A DNA stretch of 60,458 bases from Candidatus Blautia excrementipullorum (lineage in GTDB: Bacteria; Bacillota; Clostridia; Lachnospirales; Lachnospiraceae), in assembly GCA_019118645.1 (NCBI GenBank), contig DWYN01000139.1:1-60458 (forward strand), read 5' to 3'. Position 1 is the stretch's first letter. Every line of letters starts with the position of its first letter. Shown in pieces: positions 17,856-26,766 of this stretch. Both the position numbers and the translations under genes were made by a program. A model generated the notes under the pieces. It ran no database searches. It saw only the letters and a program-made list of their open reading frames with translations, and had not been told where the DNA came from.

Positions 17856-19049
17856 ATGAAAAGAAAAGGCGGAAGAGTCAGCTTTCAGAGAACGATGTAC
17901 GCCTGTTTTACAGGCTATGTGGTACAGGCAGTGGTCAATAATTTTGTCCCTCTGCTGTTTGTTATGTTTCAGAACAGTTATCAGATCCCCCTTTCCAGGA
18001 TTACTCTTCTGATTACTGTCAACTTCATTTTTCAGCTGGTAATAGATATGCTTTCGGCTGGCTTTGTGGACAGGATCGGATATAAGGCGGCCATTATGAT
18101 TGCGCATATCTGTGCTGCGGCGGGGCTGGTTTCGCTGACGATTCTGCCGGATGTCTTTCCGGATCCGTTTATCGGCATCCTTGTGTCCGTAATGATCTAC
18201 GCCGTGGGCGGAGGACTTCTCGAAGTTCTCGTCAGCCCGATTATGGAGGCCTGTCCGACGCCGAACAAAGAAAAAGCCATGAGTCTTCTCCATTCTTTTT
18301 ACTGCTGGGGACATATGGGAGTTGTTCTGCTGTCCACGGCTTTTTTCAGTGTTTTTGGAATTTCCAACTGGAAAATTATGGCGCTTATATGGGCGGTGAT
18401 TCCTGCCGTAAACTGTGTTGTATTTTTTACAGCGCCTATTTATTCTCTTCAGGAAGAGGGAGAGAAGGGACTGTCCATAAGGGAACTTTTATCCAAGGGG
18501 ATTTTCTGGGTGATGGTTCTTCTGATGATCTGTGCCGGAGCCAGTGAACAGGCGGTAAGCCAGTGGGCGTCCACTTTTGCGGAGCAGGGACTTAAAGTCA
18601 GCAAAACAGTGGGGGACCTGGCGGGCCCGATGGCTTTTGCCTTTATGATGGGGCTGTCCAGGCTGTTTTACGGAAAGTACGGCCACAGAATCAATCTGGA
18701 TCGCTTTATGAGCGGAAGCGCTGTGCTGTGCGTGGCCGCCTATCTATGCATTTCTTTTGCGCCTCTTCCTGTTTTGAGCCTGGCGGGCTGCGCCGTCTGC
18801 GGGTTTTCTGTTGGAATTCTCTGGCCGGGAACTTTCAGCAAAGCGGCGGCGGCAATTAAAGGCGGGGGAACGGCCATGTTTGCTTTCTTCGCACTGGCCG
18901 GCGACCTGGGATGCTCTGCAGGTCCCACGCTGGCGGGATTTGTGTCCAGTCATTTTGGAAATAACCTCAGAGCCGGTATTCTGGCCGCCATCATCTTCCC
19001 GGTGCTTCTGCTTGTGGGAATGCTGCTGAGCAGGAAAGTGAAGGCGTGA
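17856..19049 (+). CDS. Major facilitator superfamily transporter
   Basis: 397 residues with about 12 hydrophobic segments in two halves and a charged loop near residue 200. The A-like motif GFVDRIGYKAA after helix 2 and a related LFYGKYGHRI in the second half mark it as MFS, closest in feel to the sugar/FucP-like group. GAGGAGAG is upstream of ATG 17856. It follows the P-type ATPase by 47 bp and may be cotranscribed. Substrate unknown. Confidence 0.8.
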   Translation: MKRKGGRVSFQRTMYACFTGYVVQAVVNNFVPLLFVMFQNSYQIPLSRITLLITVNFIFQLVIDMLSAGFVDRIGYKAAIMIAHICAAAGLVSLTILPDVFPDPFIGILVSVMIYAVGGGLLEVLVSPIMEACPTPNKEKAMSLLHSFYCWGHMGVVLLSTAFFSVFGISNWKIMALIWAVIPAVNCVVFFTAPIYSLQEEGEKGLSIRELLSKGIFWVMVLLMICAGASEQAVSQWASTFAEQGLKVSKTVGDLAGPMAFAFMMGLSRLFYGKYGHRINLDRFMSGSAVLCVAAYLCISFAPLPVLSLAGCAVCGFSVGILWPGTFSKAAAAIKGGGTAMFAFFALAGDLGCSAGPTLAGFVSSHFGNNLRAGILAAIIFPVLLLVGMLLSRKVKA

Positions 19050-19425
19050 AAGATTGCGGAATACATATGGAAGAAAAAGGTGAGTCCCGGGTGTTTTCTT
19101 TACGGATAATTAGACTGATATTGCTGCCTTTATTCATTCAACCACGAACCTGGATCGCCATTGCATCCTCCACATAGAAATATGTATTCTCTATAAAAGG
19201 TAAGTCGCCTGCGGACGAAATGGAGAAAGCGAGAGACATAACCGTAAAAAATCATTGTTGCCTGCGGACGAAATCGGAAGTTCTGGATTTGGAACCGCAT
19301 CAACTCGAATGAGGCTTGGGAAGTATGAAAGCGAAAGAGAATAGGTGCACCGAAATACGACTGCTTTCAGCTTTCAGTAAGGGAATCAATTTTAGTCTGA
19401 TCTGCTGATTTTGCCATGTCTTCAT
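19050..19425. other. Gene-free interval with a 15-bp direct repeat
   Basis: No convincing ORF or RNA was seen. The only structure is a 15-bp direct repeat, GCCTGCGGACGAAAT, at 19207-19221 and 19260-19274 (53-bp period). It lies between the MFS gene and the 3' end of the FKBP-like gene. Confidence 0.6.
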
Positions 19426-19956
19426 TTACTGGTAAATTCCATTGACGGTTACATCAAATACCGCTTCTTTTCCCCTGAAATCGGCCTCCTGATAATCCTC
19501 GGGAAAAGTGACGGTAACCTCCACTTCATCGCCGGGATGAGAGCCGATAAGCTGTTCCTCAAAATCGTCAATATAGCTTCCTGAACCGATGATGAGATCA
19601 GTTCCCATTCCGTCAGTGCTTCCGCCGTCAAATTCCGTTCCGTCTATTTTCCCTACATAATCGATATTGACAGTATCTCCGTCCTCTACAGTAAGAGAGG
19701 AATCAGTCTGGAGAGATACGGCTGCTGTAGGGGTGGGAGTGGCGGATGCCTCGGAAACAGAACTGTCAGATGCATTTTCATCGGTACCGCTGTCAGAGCT
19801 GCGGAAGCTGTCTGCAACAATTACAATGATCAAAAGCAGGATCAGGATAGTGGGGACGGCAATTTTCAAAAATTTATTTCGTCGCTGTTTCTTTTGCAGA
19901 CGTTTTCTTTCTTCAGCGCGCCGTTCCTGTGCCATTTTTCTATTTTCTTTCTTCAT
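19426..19956 (-). CDS. Membrane-anchored FKBP-type peptidyl-prolyl isomerase
   Basis: 176 residues. A highly charged cytoplasmic N-terminus (1-28) and one membrane helix (about 31-48) are followed by a Ser/Thr/Pro-rich linker and a short FKBP-like domain (about 85-176) with [20 protein letters not shown] and [19 protein letters not shown]. This is the trigger-factor/FKBP fold, without the full set of FK506-site aromatics. The domain would lie outside the membrane, so a role in folding secreted proteins is inferred. The tandem repeat array lies directly upstream on its own strand. Confidence 0.8.
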   Translation of the reverse strand: MKKENRKMAQERRAEERKRLQKKQRRNKFLKIAVPTILILLLIIVIVADSFRSSDSGTDENASDSSVSEASATPTPTAAVSLQTDSSLTVEDGDTVNIDYVGKIDGTEFDGGSTDGMGTDLIIGSGSYIDDFEEQLIGSHPGDEVEVTVTFPEDYQEADFRGKEAVFDVTVNGIYQ

Positions 19957-19974
19957 AAAAATCGCCCTTTCTTA

Positions 19975-20233
19975 TATTCACTGCGAAAGCTGAGGAAATG
20001 ATGTTATCCCCGCAGCATATTACCAATATTCACAGTGAAAACCGAGAAATGACATTATCCCCGTAACGTATTACCAATATTCTCGGTCAGAACTGTGAAA
20101 ATGACATTATGCTTGCAGTATATTACCGATATTCACAGTAAAAACCGAGAAAATGACATTATGCCCGCAGTATATTACCAATACTCACCGCAAAAATCGA
20201 GGAAACGTCGCCATGTCCGCAGCATATCTCCAA
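19975..20233. repeat. Five tandem copies of a ~52-bp repeat
   Basis: Units: 19975-20026, 20027-20077, 20078-20129, 20130-20181, 20182-20233 (52, 51, 52, 52, 52 bp). Each has an arm of about 20 bp and then a conserved body around ATGACATTAT, GCAG and ATATTACCAA. The arm of unit 3 (20080-20099) is inverted relative to units 2 and 4, matching their reverse complement at 16 of 20 positions, so neighbouring units can pair. A degenerate sixth copy (20234-20283) runs up to the cbiK stop and contains GCCGC-CAGAACT-GCGGC. No spacers, so not CRISPR. It occupies the cbiK to FKBP intergenic region. Confidence 0.9.
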
Positions 20234-20283
20234 TATTCGTTTTATATCCGCCGCCAGAACTGCGGCAATAGCATTGCGGCTGT

Positions 20284-21081
20284 TCAGGCCTGGCTGGTGA
20301 TTGCCTGCTTTACATGGTCGATAAAGAGGGAGCGGATACCGGGATATTCTCCCAATCCCTTCAGGACGGGCTGCACCTCATAATTCTGCTGGCGGAACTG
20401 ATATGCCCAGGAATCCGGTTCGTCTCCGGCCATATCGTTATGGGCGTGGTCCCCGGCTACAATCATAAATGGAGCAAGAACAACTTTTTTCGGGGAATAG
20501 GAACAGACTTCCCGCACAAGATCCTGGAGAGTCGGTTCGGCCTCCACAGTTCCCAGAAAGATATTGGAATGTCCCTGTTCCTTGAACATACTGTCTATCT
20601 GCGCATACACGGAATTGACTTCGTGGGAAGTTCCATGTCCCATGAGAACAAGCGCAGTATCGTCAAGATGATCCTTAAACTCTTCCGCTACAGCGCCGAT
20701 AACTGCCTGGGCATCTTCCAGACTGGAAATCAGCGGCATTCCAAAGGTAATGGAATGAAAACTGTCCTGAAAAGAGAGCGCTTCCTCTTTCATAATATTA
20801 TTCTCAATGCCGTCCAGAATGTGAGTGGGCTGAATGACCACATCCGTAATTCCGTCTGCTATCATTTGCTCCATTGCCTCAACCACATTGGGGATATAAA
20901 GATTATCGCGCTTTTTCAGGATCGCCAGGATCATTTTGCTTGTCCAGGCCCGGTAAACACGGTAATCCGGGAAAGCCGCGGCAATCTCTTTTTCAATTTT
21001 TTCAATGGTTGCTTTCCTGGCCGCTTCGTAACTGGTTCCGAAGCTGACGGCAAGAATTGCTTTTTTCGTTGTCTGATTCAT
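20284..21081 (-). CDS. cbiK: Sirohydrochlorin cobaltochelatase
   Basis: 265 residues, the length of Salmonella-type CbiK. It inserts Co2+ into sirohydrochlorin, starting the anaerobic branch. Metal-site residues are visible with the right spacing: H149 in LMGHGTSHEV, E180 in GTVEAEP and H212 in AGDHAHNDM. N-terminal KKAILAVSFGTSYEAARK is typical. GGAGG lies upstream of ATG 21081. It has its own promoter on the minus strand, apart from the main cob operon. Its 3' end abuts the 52-bp repeats. Confidence 0.94.
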   Translation of the reverse strand: MNQTTKKAILAVSFGTSYEAARKATIEKIEKEIAAAFPDYRVYRAWTSKMILAILKKRDNLYIPNVVEAMEQMIADGITDVVIQPTHILDGIENNIMKEEALSFQDSFHSITFGMPLISSLEDAQAVIGAVAEEFKDHLDDTALVLMGHGTSHEVNSVYAQIDSMFKEQGHSNIFLGTVEAEPTLQDLVREVCSYSPKKVVLAPFMIVAGDHAHNDMAGDEPDSWAYQFRQQNYEVQPVLKGLGEYPGIRSLFIDHVKQAITSQA

Positions 21082-21137
21082 TGGGGAAATCCTCCGTTAC
21101 AGTAATAGATCTTTTTTCAATACGCCTGTGCCTTTCT

Positions 21138-21143
21138 ATTATA
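21138..21143 (-). promoter_or_regulatory. -10 box of the cbiK promoter
   Basis: TATAAT on the minus strand, about 57 bp before cbiK. No good -35 hexamer was found at 17 bp, so the promoter may need an activator. Confidence 0.45.
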
Positions 21144-21236
21144 CTATAAACTTTACTTTCAGGGAACAATAAAAATGTGAAAAAACTGCGAGCTGGCCCG
21201 TGCTGACCGGATTAAAGAGAATCCTGAAAAAGGGTA

Positions 21237-21265
21237 TTGACATTCCGGGAGACAGAAGATAATAT
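21237..21265 (+). promoter_or_regulatory. Promoter of cysK
   Basis: TTGACA (21237-21242), a 17-bp spacer and TAATAT (21260-21265), with further A/T-rich sequence behind it. About 75 bp ahead of the cysK start. Confidence 0.6.
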
Positions 21266-21337
21266 AAAACATATTAAAAAAGTAGGTTTATAGGAAAATA
21301 ATATCCCTGACAACAGGAGAGAAAGGTGGATACAATA

Positions 21338-22270
21338 ATGACAAAAATCGCAAAAGGAGTTACAGATCTGATTGGAAACACTCCGCTTATGGAGATTGTG
21401 CAGATAGAAAAAGAACTTGGATTAAAGGCAAAAGTCTTGGTAAAGCTGGAATATCTTAATCCGGCAGGCAGTGTGAAGGACAGGGCAGCGAAATACATTA
21501 TTGAGGATGCGGAAGAAAAAGGGCTTTTAAAAGAAGGCTCCGTAATTATAGAGCCCACTTCCGGAAATACGGGAATCGGACTTGCGTCTATTGCAGCCAC
21601 AAAAGGATACCGCCTGATTCTGACAATGCCGGAAACAATGAGTGTGGAGCGAAGGAACATTCTGAAGGCCTATGGCGCTGAGATTGTCCTTACGGAGGGC
21701 GCCCGCGGAATGTCCGGAGCAATTGAAAAGGCAGAAGAACTGTCCAGGGAAATTCCCGGAAGTATTATTGCGGGACAGTTTGTAAATCCGGCAAACCCCA
21801 AAGCTCACAGAGAGACAACCGGTCCGGAGATCTGGAGGGACACGGAAGGAAAGGTGGATTTATTTGTGGCAGGAGTGGGAACCGGAGGAACCATTACCGG
21901 CGTCGGCGGGTATCTGAAATCCCGAAACAGCAGCTTGAAAGTAGTGGCGGTAGAGCCGGAGGATTCCCCGGTGCTGTCGGGAGGAAAAGCAGGACCGCAC
22001 AAAATTCAGGGCATTGGAGCCGGATTTGTGCCGGAGGTTCTGAACACGGAGATTTATGACGAAATAGTAAAAGCCGGAAGCGAGCAGTCTTTCAGCGCAG
22101 CAAAACTCCTTGCAAAAAAAGAGGGCATACTGGTGGGGATTTCTTCCGGGGCGGCTCTTTACGCGGCGATTGAGCTTGCGAAACTGCCGGAGAATCAGGG
22201 AAAAACCATCGTGGCGCTTCTTCCGGATTCCGGGGACAGATATTATTCTACCCCGCTGTTTGCGGACTGA
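21338..22270 (+). CDS. cysK: Cysteine synthase A (O-acetylserine sulfhydrylase)
   Basis: 310 residues, PLP fold-type II. It makes cysteine from O-acetylserine and sulfide. The PLP lysine is in [11 protein letters not shown] (about K47), with [22 protein letters not shown] and, at the C-terminus, [12 protein letters not shown]. Start ATG 21338 has AGGTGGA 7 nt upstream; the in-frame GTG 21326 lies within that ribosome site. An Rrf2 regulator two genes on could be a CymR-type controller, but that is inference. Confidence 0.94.
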   Translation: MTKIAKGVTDLIGNTPLMEIVQIEKELGLKAKVLVKLEYLNPAGSVKDRAAKYIIEDAEEKGLLKEGSVIIEPTSGNTGIGLASIAATKGYRLILTMPETMSVERRNILKAYGAEIVLTEGARGMSGAIEKAEELSREIPGSIIAGQFVNPANPKAHRETTGPEIWRDTEGKVDLFVAGVGTGGTITGVGGYLKSRNSSLKVVAVEPEDSPVLSGGKAGPHKIQGIGAGFVPEVLNTEIYDEIVKAGSEQSFSAAKLLAKKEGILVGISSGAALYAAIELAKLPENQGKTIVALLPDSGDRYYSTPLFAD

Positions 22271-22403
22271 CCTTTTTCGTTGGCCCTGATCCGGGCAAAA
22301 AGTCAATATTTTCAAATACTATCCTCCCCTGGCAGAGGCATTGTCTTCTATCGGGGGAGGATACCTGCTGTAAAAGAGAAAAAATGATATACGGAGTGTG
22401 AAT

Positions 22404-23396
22404 ATGAAACAGAAGGATACAGAAAATTTCATGGAAGAAATGGAGAAAAATACCGAAAAAAACGAAAGCGGAATCCGGAATCCGGAATCACCGGAGATGG
22501 AAAAGAACTGTGAAAAAAAAGAGACGGAGAATTTAAAAGATAGGGAAAGTCCGGAGGAAAAAAGAGTTCGGGAGATTGAGCGAAGCATCATCAAAAAGTT
22601 CCGTAAGCCGGTATGGAGACGGTTTACAAAAGCTCTGAACGAATATGAACTTGTAAAGGACGGGGACAAAATAGCTGTCTGTATTTCCGGCGGAAAAGAT
22701 TCCATGCTGATGGCGAAACTTTTCCAGGAGCTGGCCAGGCATGGAAAGAAGAATTTTGAAGTGGTGTTCCTGGTCATGAATCCGGGATATAATGACGCCA
22801 ATTATCAGCTGATCTTAAAGAACGCAGAACTGCTCCGTATTCCCATAACTGTCTTTGAATCAGAAATCTTTAATATAGTGGCATCAGAAGAAAGCTCCCC
22901 CTGCTACCTCTGCGCCAGGATGCGCCGCGGCTATCTGTACAGCAAGGCGAAGGAGCTGGGATGCAACAAAATTGCGCTGGGGCACCATTATGATGATGTG
23001 ATTGAGACGATTCTGATGGGAATGTTGTACGGCGCACAGATTCAGACAATGATGCCTAAGCTGCACAGCACAAATTTTGAGGGAATGGAACTGATCCGCC
23101 CTATGTATCTGATCCGTGAGGCGGATATTATACACTGGGCGGACTATAATCAGCTTCGGTTTATCCGCTGCGCCTGCCGGTTTACAGAGCGGGTTGCCTC
23201 TGCCCAGGAGGAGGATAAGGGATCCAAGCGCGCGGAAGTCAAAGAACTGATCCGGAAACTTGCGGCCAAAGATCCTGTGGTGGAATTTAATATTTTTAAA
23301 AGCGTGGAAAATGTAAATCTGAATACAGTGATCGCCTACAAAAAGGACGGCGTAAAACATCATTTCCTGGAAACTTATGATAAGAGCGGTGAATAA
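22404..23396 (+). CDS. TtcA-like PP-loop ATPase (tRNA 2-thiolation family)
   Basis: 330 residues. The N-terminal 55 residues are a Glu/Lys-rich, low-complexity extension. The ATP-pyrophosphatase motif SGGKDS is near 95-100, and a CxxC pair in PCYLCARMRRG near 166 is typical of the Fe-S dependent TtcA/TtuA group. LGHHYDDVIET follows. TtcA makes 2-thiocytidine in tRNA; other members have other targets, so the substrate is uncertain. Start ATG 22404 has GGAG 7 nt upstream. Its place next to cysK fits a sulfur-transfer role. A stem ATCCTCCCC/GGGGAGGAT (22321-22362) precedes it. Confidence 0.85.
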   Translation: MKQKDTENFMEEMEKNTEKNESGIRNPESPEMEKNCEKKETENLKDRESPEEKRVREIERSIIKKFRKPVWRRFTKALNEYELVKDGDKIAVCISGGKDSMLMAKLFQELARHGKKNFEVVFLVMNPGYNDANYQLILKNAELLRIPITVFESEIFNIVASEESSPCYLCARMRRGYLYSKAKELGCNKIALGHHYDDVIETILMGMLYGAQIQTMMPKLHSTNFEGMELIRPMYLIREADIIHWADYNQLRFIRCACRFTERVASAQEEDKGSKRAEVKELIRKLAAKDPVVEFNIFKSVENVNLNTVIAYKKDGVKHHFLETYDKSGE

Positions 23397-23413
23397 AACA
23401 TTTCCCGGCGCTG

Positions 23414-23464
23414 CCGGACGCAAAAATCCAGGACAGATGCAGTATAGGATTTTCGTGCCGTCGG
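23414..23464 (+). other. Inverted repeat before the Rrf2 gene
   Basis: CCGGACG-C-AAAAATCC pairs with GGATTTT-CGTG-CCGTCGG across the gap between the ttcA-like and rrf2 genes. No T-run follows. It may be a processing hairpin or an operator for the regulator itself. Confidence 0.4.
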
Positions 23465-23485
23465 GGCGGAGGAAAGGAGGCTTTG

Positions 23486-23917
23486 ATGAAAATATCGACA
23501 AGGGGCCGGTATGCAGTGCGGGTGATGCTGGATCTGGCGGAACAGGACAGTGAAGCATATATTCCGCTGGCGGATATTGCCGGAAGACAGGAGATCTCAG
23601 AAAAATATCTGGAATCCATCGTGTCTGTTCTCAGCAAAAATCAGCTTGTGAGGTCTCTCCGGGGAAAAGGCGGCGGTTACCGTCTGGCAAAGAAACCTTC
23701 CGAGTACACAATCGGAAGTATTCTGAGAGCGGCAGAAGGATCACTGGCGCCCGCCGCCTGTCTGGAAGAGGGAACCCCGCCATGCAGCCGCCTGCCTTTC
23801 TGCAAAACAAGAAAAATGTGGGAGGGGCTGTACAGATGCATCAACGAATATTTTGACGGAATAACCCTGCAGGACCTTTTGGAGGATAATGAGACTTTTT
23901 TTCGCCGGCAGAGGTAA
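23486..23917 (+). CDS. Rrf2-family transcriptional regulator
   Basis: 143 residues. N-terminal winged helix MKISTRGRYAVRVMLDLAEQ, with the recognition region EISEKYLESIVSVLSKNQLVRSLRGKGGGYRL, is standard for Rrf2 (IscR/CymR). Three Cys in AACLEEGTPPCSRLPFCK (spacing x7 and x5) are in the position of the IscR cluster ligands, so an Fe-S cluster is possible. AAAGGAGG is 5 nt before ATG 23486. It stands between cysK/ttcA-like and the hem operon and could control either; not shown by sequence. Confidence 0.9.
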   Translation: MKISTRGRYAVRVMLDLAEQDSEAYIPLADIAGRQEISEKYLESIVSVLSKNQLVRSLRGKGGGYRLAKKPSEYTIGSILRAAEGSLAPAACLEEGTPPCSRLPFCKTRKMWEGLYRCINEYFDGITLQDLLEDNETFFRRQR

Positions 23918-24033
23918 GTTCTTTGTGAATTATGTATCTGCAGGCATTGCAGGAGAGAGCAAAATCAGTAAAAAAGGAGAGACATCCGCCCTGGCGCGCT
24001 TCAAATAATATGGAAAAAACCACAGGGACGGGA

Positions 24034-24062
24034 TTGACATTATCCTCCTCAGTGTTTATGAT
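24034..24062 (+). promoter_or_regulatory. Promoter of the hem operon
   Basis: TTGACA (24034-24039), a 17-bp spacer and TATGAT (24057-24062). Predicted start near 24069 and a leader of about 110 nt before hemA. The leader has the palindrome GACATGTC and a T7 run, but no riboswitch that I recognise. Confidence 0.75.
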
Positions 24063-24178
24063 TATTATTGATGCCCTGGCTGCGAAAGACATGTCAGATG
24101 CCTTTTTTTGCGTGCATGATAATAAGGGCAGAGACGACAGAATAATGTCAAGTGAGCACAAAGGAGAAGCATAAAATT

Positions 24179-25408
24179 ATGACGATTTCCATGATTGGAA
24201 TAGACCACGACCGGGCTCCGGTGGATATTCGGGCATTGTTTGCCTTTACAAAAAAGAACGCAGGCGAGGCAATGGAAGCATTAAAAAAGAAAGCCGGAAT
24301 TTACGGCTGCGTAATTCTTTCCACCTGCAACCGCTTGGAAATCTGGGCAAGCCACGAAGAGGAACAGGAGCTTTCTCTGTATCAGTGTCTTTGTGATCTG
24401 AAGGGAATCCAGGATGGATCTTATGAAAAATATTTTGTAACGAGGAAGGACCGGGACGCGGTCAACCATTTGTTTTATCTTGCCGGGGGATTGAAATCCC
24501 AGATACTGGGGGAGGATCAGATCCTTACACAGATCAAGGACGCGCTGAAGCTGTCCCGTGAGCATTACGCGTCGGACGGAGTGATGGAAGTGCTTTTCCG
24601 TATGGCGGCTACGGCAGGAAAAAGAATCAAGACAGAGGTTCCTCTTGCCCACGGCAACCCCTCTGTGATCCATCAGGCAATTCGCTCCCTGAAGGAAAAG
24701 GGATACGATATCTGTGGAAAAACATGCATGGTAATCGGAAACGGCGAAATGGGAAAGGTGGCCGCACAGACGCTTCGGGAAGCCGGGGGAGATGTGACGG
24801 TGACAGTCCGCCAGTACAGAAGCGGGGTGGTGGAGATCCCGGCCGGCTGCAGCCGTATCCATTATGGGGAGCGCATGGATTATCTTCCGAAATGCGATCT
24901 TGTGGTAAGTGCCACGGCAAGCCCTAATTTTACTTTGCGGGAGGAACAGTTTCAGGAACTTTCACTTGCAAAGCCTCTGCTGCTGATGGATCTGGCGGTG
25001 CCAAGAGACATTGAGCCGTCTATCGGAGAGAGAGAGGGGATTACGCTGTATGATATGGACAGTTTCCGCTCCAGCAGCCTTTCGCCTGAGCTTATGGAAG
25101 GCATGAAGCAGGCCGAGAGAATTGTAAAAGCCCAGGTGGATGAATTTTATCAGTGGCTGGACGGAAGGGATCTGATTCCAAGGATACAGGAGATCAAGGA
25201 GGATGCGGTACAGGATTTAAATGCCCGCATTGATAAAATACTGAAAAATACACCTCTGGAACAGGACGACAGGGAGAAGCTGCTTCAGGCAGTGGACACT
25301 GCCGCGGGAAAAGTAGTGAATAAGCTGATTTTCGGACTGCGGGACAGTCTGAATCAGGATGCTTTTCTGGAGTGTGTAGCCGGACTGGAGAAGCTTTATG
25401 AAGAATAA
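24179..25408 (+). CDS. hemA: Glutamyl-tRNA reductase
   Basis: 409 residues. It reduces glutamyl-tRNA(Glu) to glutamate-1-semialdehyde, the first committed step of C5-pathway tetrapyrrole synthesis. The catalytic Cys is in ILSTCNRLEIW (about residue 50), the NADPH site has VIGNGEMGKVAAQTL, and a C-terminal helical dimerisation domain follows. Start ATG 24179 has AAGGAG 12 nt upstream; the in-frame GTG 24152 has none. First gene of a tightly packed hem operon; its stop lies 10 bp inside the next gene. Confidence 0.94.
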   Translation: MTISMIGIDHDRAPVDIRALFAFTKKNAGEAMEALKKKAGIYGCVILSTCNRLEIWASHEEEQELSLYQCLCDLKGIQDGSYEKYFVTRKDRDAVNHLFYLAGGLKSQILGEDQILTQIKDALKLSREHYASDGVMEVLFRMAATAGKRIKTEVPLAHGNPSVIHQAIRSLKEKGYDICGKTCMVIGNGEMGKVAAQTLREAGGDVTVTVRQYRSGVVEIPAGCSRIHYGERMDYLPKCDLVVSATASPNFTLREEQFQELSLAKPLLLMDLAVPRDIEPSIGEREGITLYDMDSFRSSSLSPELMEGMKQAERIVKAQVDEFYQWLDGRDLIPRIQEIKEDAVQDLNARIDKILKNTPLEQDDREKLLQAVDTAAGKVVNKLIFGLRDSLNQDAFLECVAGLEKLYEE

Positions 25409-25877
25409 ACGATATTTTCCCATGTTTGTGGATTTATCTGATAAAAATATTGTAGTGGTGGGAGGCGGAAATATCGCCACCCGCAGAGTGAAAACTCTGC
25501 TTCAGTTTACCCGGAATGTAACTGCCGTAGCTCCGAGAGTTACGGAAGAACTGAAAGAGCTGGGTAAGACAGGATATGTAAATCTGATTATGCGGCCCGT
25601 AAAAAGATCGGATTTCCATATGGCGTATATGGTGATCGCAGCCACGAACGACTGGAAGCTGAACGACGAGATTTACCGGGTCTGCAAAGAGGAAGGCATT
25701 TATGTAAATGTTGCGGATGATAAAAGCAAATGCGATTTTTATTTTCCGGGAATATATATGCACGATGAAGTGGTGGTGGGGATTACCGCCAGCGGACTGA
25801 ATCACAAAAGGGCCAGAAAAGTTCGGGTGGCCATCCAGGAAGCAATGGAGGAAAAGACGGAACATGAGGACGACTAA
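25398..25877 (+). CDS. Precorrin-2 dehydrogenase (Met8/CysG N-domain type)
   Basis: 159 residues. It has a Rossmann NAD site, IVVVGGGNIATRRVKTLL, then VIAATNDWKLNDEIYRVCK and VNVADDKSKCDFYFPG, as in Met8 and the CysG N-domain. It oxidises precorrin-2 to sirohydrochlorin, the substrate of CbiK and of siroheme synthesis. It is shorter than Met8, lacking most of the C-terminal domain, so an own ferrochelatase activity is doubtful. ATG 25398 overlaps hemA by 11 bp. Confidence 0.88.
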   Translation: MKNKRYFPMFVDLSDKNIVVVGGGNIATRRVKTLLQFTRNVTAVAPRVTEELKELGKTGYVNLIMRPVKRSDFHMAYMVIAATNDWKLNDEIYRVCKEEGIYVNVADDKSKCDFYFPGIYMHDEVVVGITASGLNHKRARKVRVAIQEAMEEKTEHEDD

Positions 25878-26766
25878 GATAGTGATCGGAAGCCGGGAGA
25901 GCAGTCTTGCCGTAGTGCAGAGCGCAATGGTGCAGGACTATATCCGTACCGCGCATCCTGAGATAGAGACAGAGATTCTCACCATGAAGACTACGGGAGA
26001 TAAAATCCTTGACCGTACTCTGGATAAAATCGGCGGAAAAGGACTGTTTGTAAAAGAACTGGCCAGAGCCCTGCAGGAGGGAAGAACAGATCTTTCTGTG
26101 CACAGTCTGAAGGATATGCCCATGGAAGTGCCGGAGGAGCTTCCTCTTCTTGCTTTTTCCAGAAGAGAAGACCCCAGAGATGTGCTTGTGCTTCCAAAAG
26201 GAGCGAAGGAGCTGGACAGAACCAGGCCTCTTGGATGTTCCAGTATGCGGAGAACTATCCAATTAAAAAAGCTGTTTCCTGATATGGAAGTGAAAAGTAT
26301 CCGGGGCAATCTGCAGACAAGGCTCAGAAAGCTGGACGAAGGAGGATACTCTGCTTTGATTCTTGCGGCGGCAGGTATGAAACGGATGGGACTGGAAGAC
26401 AGGATACACCGATATTTTACCACGGAAGAGATGATTCCTGCGGCGGGTCAGGGGATTCTTGCTGTTCAGGGAAGAAAGGACCGGGATTATTCTTTTCTTG
26501 AGGGGTTCGGGGATCCGGATTCCTGGGATGCCGGCTGTGCGGAACGGGCGTTTGTGCGCCGTCTGGACGGAGGATGTTCTTCCCCCATCGCGGCTTATGG
26601 AGAAGTCCGTGACGGCAGTCTGAGACTTACCGGCCTTTATTACAGAGAAGAAAACGGAACATATATTACAGGAAGTATATCCGGAAGCGCTTCGCAGGCA
26701 GAAGAGCTTGGCGTGGCACTGGCAGACAGACTCAGAGAATCGAAAGAAAAAGGAGAACTATCATGA
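25864..26766 (+). CDS. hemC: Hydroxymethylbilane synthase (porphobilinogen deaminase)
   Basis: 300 residues. It joins four porphobilinogens into hydroxymethylbilane. IVIGSRESSLAVVQ at the N-terminus, VHSLKDMP, and the Cys that carries the dipyrromethane cofactor in LDGGCSSPIAAYG (about C238) are all present. It overlaps the upstream gene by 14 bp and the downstream start as ATGA, which implies translational coupling. Confidence 0.95.
   Translation: MRTTKIVIGSRESSLAVVQSAMVQDYIRTAHPEIETEILTMKTTGDKILDRTLDKIGGKGLFVKELARALQEGRTDLSVHSLKDMPMEVPEELPLLAFSRREDPRDVLVLPKGAKELDRTRPLGCSSMRRTIQLKKLFPDMEVKSIRGNLQTRLRKLDEGGYSALILAAAGMKRMGLEDRIHRYFTTEEMIPAAGQGILAVQGRKDRDYSFLEGFGDPDSWDAGCAERAFVRRLDGGCSSPIAAYGEVRDGSLRLTGLYYREENGTYITGSISGSASQAEELGVALADRLRESKEKGELS

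Noticed and set aside
19975-20233. CRISPR array
   Set aside because: The units are contiguous ~52-bp repeats with diverged bodies and no unique spacers, and there are no cas genes.
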